NCBI RefSeq assembly: GCF_900155395.1
Contig: NZ_LT699727.1
Coordinates: 186,001 to 250,000 of the forward strand
Source of the DNA: Merdibacter massiliensis
Lineage (GTDB): Bacteria; Bacillota_I; Bacilli_A; Erysipelotrichales; Erysipelotrichaceae
Reading direction: 5' to 3'
DNA: 64,000 nt
Part shown: piece by piece, positions 54,465 to 62,738 of the stretch
Numbering within the stretch: the stretch's first letter is position 1
Layout: each line of letters opens with the position of its first letter
The notes under the pieces: generated by a model
What the model was told of the DNA's origin: nothing
Databases searched by the model: none
Seen by the model: the letters and a program-made list of their open reading frames with translations, nothing else
Position numbers and translations under genes: made by a program

Positions 54465-55262
54465 TCACACTTCACTCTCCTGAAACGGATTATCCTTTCT
54501 TTTCGAAAAATAAGCATTCAAAGCTTGTTCAACATAACTATTTGCTTCCTGCTGCTTTTGCTGCCACTGTTGATCCAGGTTCTCTGATTGTCCAAAAGCA
54601 ACAAGTTTCGATAAGATCTGCAGATCTCCTCCTGTAAAATGCATAATCATTTTCCAATACTCTTGTGCAAATATTTGTCCCTCTGCGCTGTCAGCGGGTA
54701 TATTTTGTTTTTTCAAAGTAATCGCCCGTTCTTGCAGAGACAGAAATCTTTTCATAAAAGCCCTTCCGCTTTGCTTATCAAAATGATTTCGGATATGTTC
54801 CAACATTTGATCATCGAAATGTTTGATCAAATAATAAAATTCATTGTGCATCTGCAAATTAACGATGATATCTGCATATTTTTTAAAGTCCACTGTACGC
54901 ATTTGCAAGACTTCTTCTCGAAGAAGCTCCAGCTCCTGTAAAGATTGTGTCAGCTTGTCTATCTTTTCACGAACTGCCGTTGCCTGCTCCTGCAAAACGT
55001 TTGCGACTTCTTGCGGAGTATCTAAAGAAATCAAGCGATTCTTAATATCACTTAAAGAAAAGCCTAAGTGTTTTAACGATAAGATCTGATGGAGACGGAT
55101 GACATCTTTGTCTGTATATAAACGACGTCCGCCGTCACTTATGGCAGTAGGATTCAGTAATCCTGCATGATCATAATGCTGTAATGTACGTACGCTGACA
55201 TCCATTTTTTTTGCTATTTCTCCGATAGTCATATATCGTTTGGCACGAGTTGTTTCTTTCAT
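54465..55262 (-). CDS. MerR-family regulator
   Basis: Winged-helix activator/repressor of 265 residues. The N-terminal domain YMTIGEIAKKMDVSVRTLQHYD binds DNA; a coiled coil (about 85-120) gives the dimer; the C-terminal 130 residues resemble the TipAS-like ligand-binding domain. The start at 55262 follows GGAGATGAG. Its promoter has the 19-base spacer and central palindrome of MerR-controlled promoters. The ABC exporter genes downstream in the same direction are its likely targets, but an IS110 element now lies between. Confidence 0.9.
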   Translation of the reverse strand: MKETTRAKRYMTIGEIAKKMDVSVRTLQHYDHAGLLNPTAISDGGRRLYTDKDVIRLHQILSLKHLGFSLSDIKNRLISLDTPQEVANVLQEQATAVREKIDKLTQSLQELELLREEVLQMRTVDFKKYADIIVNLQMHNEFYYLIKHFDDQMLEHIRNHFDKQSGRAFMKRFLSLQERAITLKKQNIPADSAEGQIFAQEYWKMIMHFTGGDLQILSKLVAFGQSENLDQQWQQKQQEANSYVEQALNAYFSKRKDNPFQESEV

Positions 55263-55283
55263 TCTCTCATCTCCTCTATTCAT

Positions 55284-55314
55284 ACTATAAAACATGACGT
55301 TACGTCATAAGCAA
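55284..55314 (-). promoter_or_regulatory. MerR-type promoter with 19-base spacer and operator
   Basis: TTGCTT (55309-55314) and TATAGT (55284-55289) on the minus strand are 19 bases apart, longer than the normal 17. The spacer holds a 15-base palindrome, ATGACGT-T-ACGTCAT (55294-55308). This is the classic layout of promoters twisted into shape by a MerR protein. Confidence 0.8.
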
Positions 55315-55330
55315 GCACATTTTATTTCTT

Positions 55331-55377
55331 TCAAAAAAAAGAACAAATAGCAGGATTCATCTGTTTTATTTGTTCTT
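55331..55377 (-). terminator. terminator of the LysR gene
   Basis: AAGAACAAATA (55339-55349) and its complement (55367-55377) with a 17-base loop; eight T follow on the minus strand. Confidence 0.8.
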
Positions 55378-55380
55378 CTC

Positions 55381-56247
55381 TTATAATTTGTCTTTACAAA
55401 ACGATTGAAAGGCCATCAAACAGTTTCTCTGCTTTGTTCGCTTCTTCCAGGTTCCATAAATTTTCCATTGATAATTTTCTTTAAAAGGAATGGCTTTCAG
55501 ATGATGGAAAGAAGGATTGGGAAAAGCCGGACAAAGTGCAAGTCCAACTTTTTGTTCACAGAGGTGATAAAGCGTTTCACCATCCATTGTTTTGGCACAG
55601 ATGTTCGGCAGAAAGCCGTGCATCTGACATGAGCGCATAAAATCATAATAAATATGGTATTGTTCATTCATCACGATCATATCTTCCTTCTGCAGCATAT
55701 CCATGCTCACTTCATTTTCCTTCCAGAAAGGATGTCCTTCATAGACTAGCAGCAGGATCGGCAAACGAATCAGCTCCATTTGCTGAAACAGAGAATCCTC
55801 TATTTTAGATGTGACAAATCCATAGTCGATCGTATCTTCCTTGATACCTCTTAATACTATTTCATTCTCATTTTCACCCCAGATGATACGCTGTTCTGGG
55901 TATAATTTCTGATAATCAAATATCCGCTGTAGTGAAATTGCTTTTAAAGTACCCGCAGAAAAACCGATACGCAACTCATTTTTCTCCCGGTTCATCATCG
56001 CAATTTCCCTTTTCATCTCCTGTATCTCTTTTGTGAACTGTTTGCTTTTCTCATAAAAAATTTTTCCGCTCTCAGTTGCAACTACCCCTTTCTTTGTTCG
56101 AGTTAAAAGGGCAGCACCCATTTCTTCTTCCAAGGCCTTTATGATCTTTCCCAGCCCTTGCGGAGAGATATACAGTTTTTTTGCTGCTGTATGGATATTT
56201 TGTTCTTCGTACACTGTTTGAAAATAATAAAACACTTTGATATCCAT
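55381..56247 (-). CDS. LysR-family regulator
   Basis: Transcription regulator of 288 residues: N-terminal helix-turn-helix (IHTAAKKLYISPQGLGKIIKAL) and a C-terminal effector-binding domain (ELRIGFSAGTLKAISLQRIF). The start at 56247 follows GGAGG at ten bases. It lies about 110 bases downstream of the enoate-reductase-like gene on the same strand and may control it; the 21-base tandem repeat in front of that gene is a candidate site. Confidence 0.9.
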   Translation of the reverse strand: MDIKVFYYFQTVYEEQNIHTAAKKLYISPQGLGKIIKALEEEMGAALLTRTKKGVVATESGKIFYEKSKQFTKEIQEMKREIAMMNREKNELRIGFSAGTLKAISLQRIFDYQKLYPEQRIIWGENENEIVLRGIKEDTIDYGFVTSKIEDSLFQQMELIRLPILLLVYEGHPFWKENEVSMDMLQKEDMIVMNEQYHIYYDFMRSCQMHGFLPNICAKTMDGETLYHLCEQKVGLALCPAFPNPSFHHLKAIPFKENYQWKIYGTWKKRTKQRNCLMAFQSFCKDKL

Positions 56248-56360
56248 GCGTCTCGCCTCCAAACAAAAGAAAAGTAGCATACTGAAGTCTATCCGTATAC
56301 TACTTTTTAGTTTAGCATAGATCTCTGTTTACAACAACAAAGCCTTCGATCATGTATGTT

Positions 56361-58355
56361 TTATGCAATATGGTTGGCTACTTCAAAGGCATCCCAAATC
56401 GCATACATGATGTTCGATACTTTCTTGGCATCACCTAATACATAAAGCTGTGGAACTTCAAATTCGAGTTCTTGGTACAATTGATTTTCTTCTCTGTATC
56501 CCACTGCCAATATTACACTGTCACATGCAATTTCTTTCTTTTCTCCATTTTGATCAGCAACTAATTTACCATCTTTGAAATGTTCCACTTTAGCACTTGT
56601 CATTACTTCAATGCCGTTAAACGGTATCAAAGCTTCCAACATTTCATGATTTGCTTCGCAAAGAGGACCATTCACTGCCATCAATTTATCCAATGCTTCT
56701 ACGATTGTCACCTTTTTACCTTGTTGTGCCAACCACAAAGCTGTTTCGCAGCCGACTAATCCTCCGCCGATCACAACTGTCTTTTCACCGCAGTCTTTTT
56801 CTTTCAACAATACTTGTGCAGCTGTATAAACATGTGCATCATCGCCTAAAGAGAATACTTTTGGTTTGGATCCTGTAGCGATGATCACTGTATCACAGCC
56901 GGAAGCGAGTACCATCTCACTTGTTACTTTCGTTTGCAAATGCACTTCTACATCTAAACGTTGTAATTCATTTGTATACCATTTTGCCAATGCCAGATCA
57001 TCTTCTTTAAAATCAGGGGCACCGCCAGCTAACAGGTTGCCTCCCAACTGATCGCTCATTTCATATAAAACCGGTTCGTGTCCGCGAATCGCCAGTACCC
57101 GTGCAGCTTCGCAGCCTGCTACACCGCCGCCGACAATCAGCACTTTTTTCTTTTTTAAGACTGGTTCATATGCCGTCACGCGTTCTCTTGCGGCCTGCGG
57201 ATTAACAGCACAGTTAATCAAAGAGAATGCTGCAACACGACCCATGCATCCTTCCTGACAGGAAATACATGGACGAATTTCTGCTAATCGGCCACTGCGC
57301 AGCTTGTTACAATAATCCGGATCTGCCAATAATGGTCTGCCTAGGTCAATGACATCACATTCTCCGTTTTCAATTGCCTCTAAAGCCATGTCCGGATCAT
57401 CCATACGTCCTGCACAGAACACAGGAATATTTACAACTTCTTTTACCATCTTGCAATATTCTCTGTATAATCCTTTCTTTTGATACATCGGCGGATGATT
57501 CCACCACCAAGCATCATAAGTTCCAACATCCGTATCTAGCGCATCATAACCATAAGATTCAAGAAGTTTAGCCGCTTGCAGCCCTTCTTCTACATCACGG
57601 CCTTTCTCTTCAAATTCTTCTCCTGGCAATGCACCTACGCGCCAATCTTTGATCATGCTCTTCACACTGAAGCGCAATGTTACAGGGAAATCTTTTCCGC
57701 AGCGTTTTTTGATTTCTTCAACGACTTCTTTAGCAAAACGCAAGCGATTTTCCAAAGAACCTCCATATTCATCTGTACGTTGATTGAACATGGAAATAGC
57801 AAATTGATCCAACAGATAACCTTCATGCACCGCATGGATCTGCACACCATCAAATCCGGCACGTTGTGCATGATAAGCAGCATCACCAAATTGTTTTACG
57901 ATCATATGGATTTCGTCTACTGTGATTGCACGGCAAATTTTATCTAACCAACGATGGGGGATCGCAGAAGGTGCAATTGGCGGAATATCTCCTACATTGG
58001 TTGGAATCGTAACACGTCCAAATCCGGCAGATAATTGTAAAAATATTTTGCTGCCATAGGCATGCACTCTTTCCGTCATCTCTCTGCTTGTTTTTACAAA
58101 CTGCACTGGTTTATACAATGGATTAGGTACCGTTGAAGGATCTTGTTTCTCTACAAACTGATCAAAAAAAGTAACACCGGTAATGATCAGACCAGTTCCT
58201 CCTTTGGCACGTTCTGTATAATAGTCGATTCCTCTTTGATTCCATCCGCCATTAGCATCTGCTAAACCTAAAGGCCCCATCGGTGCCATAGCAAAACGGT
58301 TCTTTAAAGTAACGCTTCCGACCTTGATCGGGGTAAACAATGTTTTGTACTTCAT
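56361..58355 (-). CDS. Fe-S/FMN/FAD enoate-reductase-type oxidoreductase
   Basis: 664-residue flavoenzyme of the 2,4-dienoyl-CoA reductase / 2-enoate reductase / BaiCD-BaiH group. Residues 1-345 are an Old Yellow Enzyme barrel (NRFAMAPMGPLG, IHAVHEGYLLDQF); four Cys of a 4Fe-4S cluster are in RPCISCQEGCMGR and NCAVNP; residues 390-664 bind FAD and NAD(P)H (VLIVGGGVAGCEAARVL, VVIGGGLVGCETALWL). It reduces an activated C=C bond, but the substrate (unsaturated acid, aromatic acrylate, steroid or bile acid) cannot be read from sequence. AAGGAGGAC precedes the start. It has its own promoter and stands next to a LysR gene. Confidence 0.9.
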   Translation of the reverse strand: MKYKTLFTPIKVGSVTLKNRFAMAPMGPLGLADANGGWNQRGIDYYTERAKGGTGLIITGVTFFDQFVEKQDPSTVPNPLYKPVQFVKTSREMTERVHAYGSKIFLQLSAGFGRVTIPTNVGDIPPIAPSAIPHRWLDKICRAITVDEIHMIVKQFGDAAYHAQRAGFDGVQIHAVHEGYLLDQFAISMFNQRTDEYGGSLENRLRFAKEVVEEIKKRCGKDFPVTLRFSVKSMIKDWRVGALPGEEFEEKGRDVEEGLQAAKLLESYGYDALDTDVGTYDAWWWNHPPMYQKKGLYREYCKMVKEVVNIPVFCAGRMDDPDMALEAIENGECDVIDLGRPLLADPDYCNKLRSGRLAEIRPCISCQEGCMGRVAAFSLINCAVNPQAARERVTAYEPVLKKKKVLIVGGGVAGCEAARVLAIRGHEPVLYEMSDQLGGNLLAGGAPDFKEDDLALAKWYTNELQRLDVEVHLQTKVTSEMVLASGCDTVIIATGSKPKVFSLGDDAHVYTAAQVLLKEKDCGEKTVVIGGGLVGCETALWLAQQGKKVTIVEALDKLMAVNGPLCEANHEMLEALIPFNGIEVMTSAKVEHFKDGKLVADQNGEKKEIACDSVILAVGYREENQLYQELEFEVPQLYVLGDAKKVSNIMYAIWDAFEVANHIA

Positions 58356-58378
58356 ATTGTCCTCCTTATGTTGTAAAA

Positions 58379-58387
58379 ATTATAACA
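58379..58387 (-). promoter_or_regulatory. promoter of the enoate-reductase-like gene
   Basis: Extended -10, TGTTATAAT on the minus strand, about 24 bases before the ATG at 58355. Confidence 0.55.
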
Positions 58388-58442
58388 TTGTATGAAGTTC
58401 TGCCTTATCAACCAATTGTTTCTCTGTATAAATAAATCATTT

Positions 58443-58484
58443 CCAAAAATTATAAATAATGCACCAAAAATTATAAATAATGCA
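58443..58484. repeat. 21-base tandem direct repeat
   Basis: Two perfect copies of a 21-base unit (CCAAAAATTATAAATAATGCA) at 58443-58463 and 58464-58484. They lie between the promoter of the enoate-reductase-like gene and the tRNA promoter. Two turns of DNA per unit would suit a regulator binding on one face. Confidence 0.85.
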
Positions 58485-58492
58485 TTTTTTTA

Positions 58493-58521
58493 TTGACATA
58501 ACATAAACACAGTGATATTAT
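58493..58521 (+). promoter_or_regulatory. tRNA operon promoter
   Basis: TTGACA (58493-58498) and TATTAT (58516-58521), 17 bases apart; 22 bases before tRNA-Ile. Confidence 0.8.
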
Positions 58522-58543
58522 AAATGAGCAATTCGATGGAAAC

Positions 58544-58620
<77 letters not shown>

Positions 58621-58640
58621 TTGAATTTTTATATACAGAT

Positions 58641-58716
58641 GGGGTGTTAGCTCAGCTGGGAGAGCACCTGCTTTGCACGCAGGGGGTCAGGAGTTCGATC
58701 CTCCTACGCTCCACCA
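58641..58716 (+). tRNA. tRNA-Ala (TGC anticodon)
   Basis: 76 bases with encoded CCA. The anticodon stem-loop is CCTGC-TTTGCAC-GCAGG with TGC at 58674-58676. It follows tRNA-Ile by 20 bases on the same transcript. Confidence 0.98.
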
Positions 58717-58726
58717 TGGAAAATAA

Positions 58727-58751
58727 AACGTTGAGAAATCAACGTTTTTTT
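58727..58751 (+). terminator. terminator of the tRNA pair
   Basis: AACGTTGA (58727-58734) and TCAACGTT (58739-58746) closed by a GAAA loop, then T. Confidence 0.9.
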
Positions 58752-59018
58752 ATTTTTATTAGCCTATCGTCAACGCTTGGGCCAAACAAAGACAGATTCC
58801 TTTGCTTTATAGAAACGCTATTTTTTAACTCCTCTCTGATACAAAGATCTGCCATAACTTCTTAAAGAATCAAAATAATTAATTACGAAATGCATGATTG
58901 TTCTTCATTCAGAAACTGGATATATATCTTTGTTGTTCAACTTGTCAGATCTGCATTTTTTTATTCATAAATACATATTAAATACATATTTTTTCTGCAT
59001 CTCTTTAGTCGTAGCAAT
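58752..59018. other. AT-rich stretch without a gene
   Basis: I see no convincing coding region or RNA here. Short open frames lack ribosome binding sites, and the only one of note overlaps the tRNA-Ala gene. Confidence 0.5.
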
Positions 59019-59051
59019 AAAAAAACCATAACACATATTCAGCTGTTATGG
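59019..59051 (-). terminator. terminator of the glyoxalase-like gene
   Basis: CCATAACA (59026-59033) pairs with TGTTATGG (59044-59051); on the minus strand seven T follow. About 95 bases lie between it and the gene stop. Confidence 0.75.
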
Positions 59052-59147
59052 TCATGGATTTCAATTTAAAATTCATTTTCTATTTACGTATTTATTCATA
59101 ATTTGTCTGCAAAGTTCAGCGCAGGAATCAATGCCGTTTTCAAAATA

Positions 59148-59510
59148 CTATTTTGATGGTACGATTTCTAACCAATATCCGTCTGGATCTTCAATAAAAT
59201 AAATACCCATTTCTTTATTTTCAAAACAAATGCAGCCCATTTCCTCATGTTTTTTATGTGCAGCCGCAAAATCATCTGTTTCAAATGCCAAATGGAATTC
59301 ACACTCTCCAAGGTCATATGCTTGTGGATGATCCTTTAACCAGGTGAGTTCTAATTCAAAATCGCTCTCTTCGTTCTTGACGTAAACGATCGTAAAACTG
59401 TCATTTGTGATCCTTCTGCTTTCCTTTAATCCCAGTGCTTCTTCATAAAATTTTAAAGAAGCTGATAAATCACTGACATTATAATTTTCATGAATCATTT
59501 TAAAACGCAT
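59148..59510 (-). CDS. glyoxalase I-like VOC protein
   Basis: Single vicinal-oxygen-chelate protein of 120 residues. Metal-ligand positions are visible: His in FKMIHENYNV, Glu in FELELTWL, His in CEFHLAFET and Glu in YWLEIVPS, as in lactoylglutathione lyase. It probably removes methylglyoxal adducts, though many VOC proteins act on other substrates. The start at 59510 has AGGAG eight bases upstream. Confidence 0.87.
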   Translation of the reverse strand: MRFKMIHENYNVSDLSASLKFYEEALGLKESRRITNDSFTIVYVKNEESDFELELTWLKDHPQAYDLGECEFHLAFETDDFAAAHKKHEEMGCICFENKEMGIYFIEDPDGYWLEIVPSK

Positions 59511-59602
59511 CAATTATTCTCCTCTCTCTATTTGTTGAATTAATAAAAACCACGCCAAAATTGTAAAGCTCCAATAAAATGGGACACTTATAAATAACCA
59601 CA

Positions 59603-60511
59603 CTATAGGTAGGATTCTCTGTATTTCATAGGAGGCATACCTTTTAATTTCTTTTGTGGTCTTTGATGATTATAGAAGTAGATATAATCATCAACTTTCT
59701 TAATAAGATCATCAAAGGTATTTGGGATATTGTTATTAAGTTCTAAGCATTCAGATTTAAGATGAGAAAAGAAATTTTCACAACAGGCATTATCATAACA
59801 ATTCGCTTTTCTTGAATGTGATATTGTAACTCCATAACTATCAAGATATTTGATATATATGATATTTGTATACTGGAAACCTTGATCGCTATGGATGATG
59901 CATTCAATTGTTGGATTCCATATCTTATCATTGATGATCTCTTTTATATTGTTCATAACGATATTCATATCGTTAAATTTAGATATTTTATATGCTAAAA
60001 TAGAATTGTCATAAAGATCTTTAATAACGGAAATATACATACGACCTTTTTGACAATAGATATAGCTTACGTCAGTAACTAACTTTTCTAAAGGACGTGA
60101 AGCTTTAAAGTTTCTAGCGAGGACATTATCACAAACTGTTCTTGCTTTTTTGTCTTTTTCTTGAATCGTACAGCATTTAAACTTTTTCTTCCTGATAGGT
60201 GAGGATAAACCTAATATCTTCATATAACGATAAACAGTCTTTTCATTATAAATGACACCAGTATCTAAAGCTATTTTCATTGTTATATAACGATATCCTT
60301 TATAAGATTCATAAAATATCATTTCTATCTGATCGGCTAAGAAATCATCAAATGAATACCTTATAGGCCTGCCTATATTTAACCAACGATAATATCCACT
60401 ACTTGATACTTTAAGATAATTACATAATCTTCTAACTGGATATTTATCTTTTAAATCATAAACTATCGAATATCTTAGTGCTCTCCGTATATTTTGCGGA
60501 GAGCCTTCGCT
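59603..60511 (-). CDS. IS3-family OrfB (transposase catalytic part)
   Basis: The rve-type DDE integrase domain: first Asp in VTDVSYIYCQKG, second in IIHSDQGFQYTN, Glu in NACCENFFSHLKSE, with the end PQKKLKGMPPMKYRE. It has no good start of its own (the first ATG, 60322, lies inside the domain); the frame is open without a stop back to the slip site at 60511-60517, so it is made as an OrfAB fusion by a -1 shift. The HTH_21-like linker runs from about 60480 to 60320. Intact. Confidence 0.92.
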   Translation of the reverse strand, partial: SEGSPQNIRRALRYSIVYDLKDKYPVRRLCNYLKVSSSGYYRWLNIGRPIRYSFDDFLADQIEMIFYESYKGYRYITMKIALDTGVIYNEKTVYRYMKILGLSSPIRKKKFKCCTIQEKDKKARTVCDNVLARNFKASRPLEKLVTDVSYIYCQKGRMYISVIKDLYDNSILAYKISKFNDMNIVMNNIKEIINDKIWNPTIECIIHSDQGFQYTNIIYIKYLDSYGVTISHSRKANCYDNACCENFFSHLKSECLELNNNIPNTFDDLIKKVDDYIYFYNHQRPQKKLKGMPPMKYRESYL

Positions 60512-60822
60512 TTTTTTAATATTTCGTTCTCCATCTTAAGATATTCTAGCTGTTCATCTTTGGTCATATAATCAAGATTTATTTTCTTAGATCTACCTTT
60601 ATATACTCCATCTTTTTTACCTAAGCGTCTGCCATCATCTTTAAGTAATTCTGGATTTTGTTTATATAGTCTTATCCAATTTCTTAAGGTTCTATTATCT
60701 TTGATACCATATATTTTGCATATGCTGCGTAATCCACCATATTCATCACTTAGATAATCTTCTACTGCTTTAGTTTTTAACTCTGGAGTATATTTATTAA
60801 ATTTTGTACTCTTTTTAGCCAT
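60475..60822 (-). CDS. IS3-family OrfA (DNA-binding part)
   Basis: 115 residues: helix-turn-helix of the transposase_8 type (YTPELKTKAVEDYLSDEYGG, GIKDNRTLRNWIRLY) and a leucine-zipper-like end (KDEQLEYLKMENEILKKA). The AAA AAA slip site lies 14 codons before its stop. AAAGGGG lies just upstream of the ATG. Confidence 0.92.
   Translation of the reverse strand: MAKKSTKFNKYTPELKTKAVEDYLSDEYGGLRSICKIYGIKDNRTLRNWIRLYKQNPELLKDDGRRLGKKDGVYKGRSKKINLDYMTKDEQLEYLKMENEILKKAKALRKIYGEH
60480..60517 (-). promoter_or_regulatory. programmed -1 frameshift signal
   Basis: Seven A on the minus strand (60511-60517; codons ttA AAA AAA), a six-base spacer, then a perfect 7-bp hairpin GCTCTCC/GGAGAGC (60498-60504 with 60480-60486). 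A -1 shift after the second AAA leads straight into orfB (next residues SEGSPQN). Confidence 0.9.
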
Positions 60823-60914
60823 GATAAAAGCCCCTTTCTATTAGAGTCATGTGTGGTTTTATTATACATGTCTATTATAACTGGGGCTTTACATAGCACG
60901 TGGTTTTTTATTTC

Positions 60915-60967
60915 GCATCTTCGATGCTCAACTGACTGAAGTCATCTATTCATATTTCTATGAATAG
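60915..60967. repeat. three consecutive small hairpins
   Basis: GCATC-ttc-GATGC (60915-60927), TGAC-tgaa-GTCA (60933-60944) and CTATTCATA-tttc-TATGAATAG (60946-60967), followed at once by the recombinase terminator. They fill the space between the IS3 end and the recombinase gene. Confidence 0.7.
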
Positions 60968-60973
60968 TACAAT

Positions 60974-60998
60974 AAAAAACTCGAACATAGTTCGAGTT
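60974..60998 (-). terminator. terminator of the serine recombinase gene
   Basis: AACTCGAAC (60978-60986) and GTTCGAGTT (60990-60998) with a three-base loop; T follows on the minus strand. The stem overlaps the recombinase stop codon. Confidence 0.85.
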
Positions 60999-62503
60999 TA
61001 GAAACTAAATGGTGGAACGCTTTCCTCAATGGTCGAACCCTCGGTATTATTATCTCTTTTTAATGCTTTATTGATTGATTTAATAGGTATATCATTAATG
61101 CTTAATTGTTTATTGCTGCCGTTTAGGATGATATTGAAATGATCATCATATAAATATACTGAATGAACGAAGATATTGATCAAAGATCTTTTCTTATTCA
61201 GATCATCGATCGGTTTACCGGAAATATGTCTTAAAAAGGCATAGATCTGATCCTCGCTTAAGTTGATCTTTTTACTTTCTTCGATAACCAATTGCTTTTC
61301 TATTTCGTCTTTTTCGCTCTGGCGATCATTTAGACGGTTCAATATGAGTTCAGTTGCTGTTCCTGATTCAATAGCTTTAAAAAGATTATTGATAGCTATG
61401 TCGATATCTTTAAGCTTTTTCTTTAGATCTTTGATGATATAGCTTTCTTTAGTATTACTACATTCTTGAGTGATCCTTTGAGCGATATAGGAAATACTTT
61501 CTTTATCTAAGAGTTTCAGACATTCTTTAACTACTAAGTTTTCAATATAGTCTTTATTGATGACTTTTTTATCGCATTCTTTTTTACGAGCTTTCTTGCA
61601 GATATAATAGCGATAAGTCTTACCAAGTTTACCTGTGCCGCCATACCCAATCATCATTTCCTTACAATGGCCACAAAATAACTTTGTGGTTAAGATATAT
61701 TCTTCTTTAGCCCGATTATGAGCCCTTGCATTTTTGTTTTTATTCATTCTATCTTGCACCTTATAAAATAAATCATCATCTAATATTCTTGGCATGCCAT
61801 CTTTGGTTTCTTGATCCTTATATAAGTAATAACCAATATAGCGCTTATTGCTCAAAATACGATTCAAGCTGTTTTTAGAAAAGGCATTGCCTTTTGAAGT
61901 TTTGATTTGCCGTCTTTGAAGATCATCAACGATCTCATTTTTCGTTTCGCCTCTGGCATATCTTTCGTAGATCTCTTTTACGATCTTTGCTTCATCTTCA
62001 TCGACATAAAACTTACGATCTTTATCAACTTTATAACCAAGCCCGGGATTAGGTCCTGTTGATAGGCATTTCTCGGCGTTGATATTCATACCTCTTCTTA
62101 TCTTTTGTGATAATTCGGCTGAATAATATTCAGCCATTGATTCGAGTACACCTTCCATCAAAACACCAGAGGCATCATCAGAGATATTTTCTTTAGCTGA
62201 TATGACCTTAACACCGTTCTTTTTAAGTCTTGATTTATAGATGGCACTATCAATACGATTTCTGGCAAAACGATCTAATTGATAAACAAGCACCCCATCA
62301 AAGATATGTTTATCGCTGTCGCTGATCATTTTTTGAAATTCGATTCGCTGTGTTGTCTTAGCACTTTGGGCTCTATCAATGTATTCGCCTATGACGATAT
62401 AGTCATGGGCTTTGGCATATTCATAGCAGACCTTTAATTGTCCTTCGATGGATTGTTCACTCTGGCTATGACTGGAAAAACGGGCATAGATAACTACACG
62501 CAT
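60998..62503 (-). CDS. large serine recombinase
   Basis: Site-specific integrase/excisionase of 501 residues. Catalytic domain 1-150 with the nucleophile Ser in YARFSSHSQSEQSIEGQ and Arg in YQLDRFARNR; recombinase domain around 160-270; zinc ribbon with LFCGHCKEMM and later Cys pair (YICKKARKKEC); coiled coil 350-400. AAAGGAGGAGG precedes the start. As the last gene of the element it probably integrates and excises it. Full length and intact. Confidence 0.93.
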   Translation of the reverse strand: MRVVIYARFSSHSQSEQSIEGQLKVCYEYAKAHDYIVIGEYIDRAQSAKTTQRIEFQKMISDSDKHIFDGVLVYQLDRFARNRIDSAIYKSRLKKNGVKVISAKENISDDASGVLMEGVLESMAEYYSAELSQKIRRGMNINAEKCLSTGPNPGLGYKVDKDRKFYVDEDEAKIVKEIYERYARGETKNEIVDDLQRRQIKTSKGNAFSKNSLNRILSNKRYIGYYLYKDQETKDGMPRILDDDLFYKVQDRMNKNKNARAHNRAKEEYILTTKLFCGHCKEMMIGYGGTGKLGKTYRYYICKKARKKECDKKVINKDYIENLVVKECLKLLDKESISYIAQRITQECSNTKESYIIKDLKKKLKDIDIAINNLFKAIESGTATELILNRLNDRQSEKDEIEKQLVIEESKKINLSEDQIYAFLRHISGKPIDDLNKKRSLINIFVHSVYLYDDHFNIILNGSNKQLSINDIPIKSINKALKRDNNTEGSTIEESVPPFSF

Positions 62504-62561
62504 AGGCCTCCTCCTTTCTTTAAATCATTATTAGATGAAAATATCTAGTTTGTCATTTGTG

Positions 62562-62738
62562 TCATTTACAGCCTTGAAAACTATTTGATGATTTATCTTT
62601 ATCATCTTGGTATTTATCAAAGTATTCTTGACCCTCTTTAGAGTTATAAAAGGCAATGATCTCATCTTTAAGACATAAAGCTAAGGCATCCAAGATCTCT
62701 TGGGGCAAGGTAATCTTTTCTTGTTTAGTATCATTCAT
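62562..62738 (-). CDS. small element-encoded protein, 58 aa
   Basis: Unrecognised acidic protein (MNDTKQEKITLPQEILDALA...). Its ATG shares one base with the ParB-like gene stop (TAATG), a sign of translational coupling, and it ends about 60 bases before the recombinase start. The position between a partition gene and an integrase suggests a helper or regulator, but nothing in the sequence shows which. Confidence 0.7.
   Translation of the reverse strand: MNDTKQEKITLPQEILDALALCLKDEIIAFYNSKEGQEYFDKYQDDKDKSSNSFQGCK

Larger units (their letters stand above)
59562..60893 (-). mobile_element. IS3-family (IS150-like) element
   Basis: 1,332 bases. Imperfect inverted ends of about 45 bases start TGTAAAGC at both sides (59562 and, on the other strand, 60893) and share GGACA-like and ACCACAC blocks. 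It encodes orfA and orfB on the minus strand, joined by -1 frameshifting. I found no target duplication. The flanks AAAAACCACG (59545-59554) and CGTGGTTTTT (60899-60908) are complementary, as if it had entered a terminator loop. Confidence 0.9.

Noticed and set aside
58644-58865. Plus-strand open frame of 73 codons after the tRNAs
   Set aside because: It begins inside tRNA-Ala, runs through the terminator hairpin and has no ribosome binding site.
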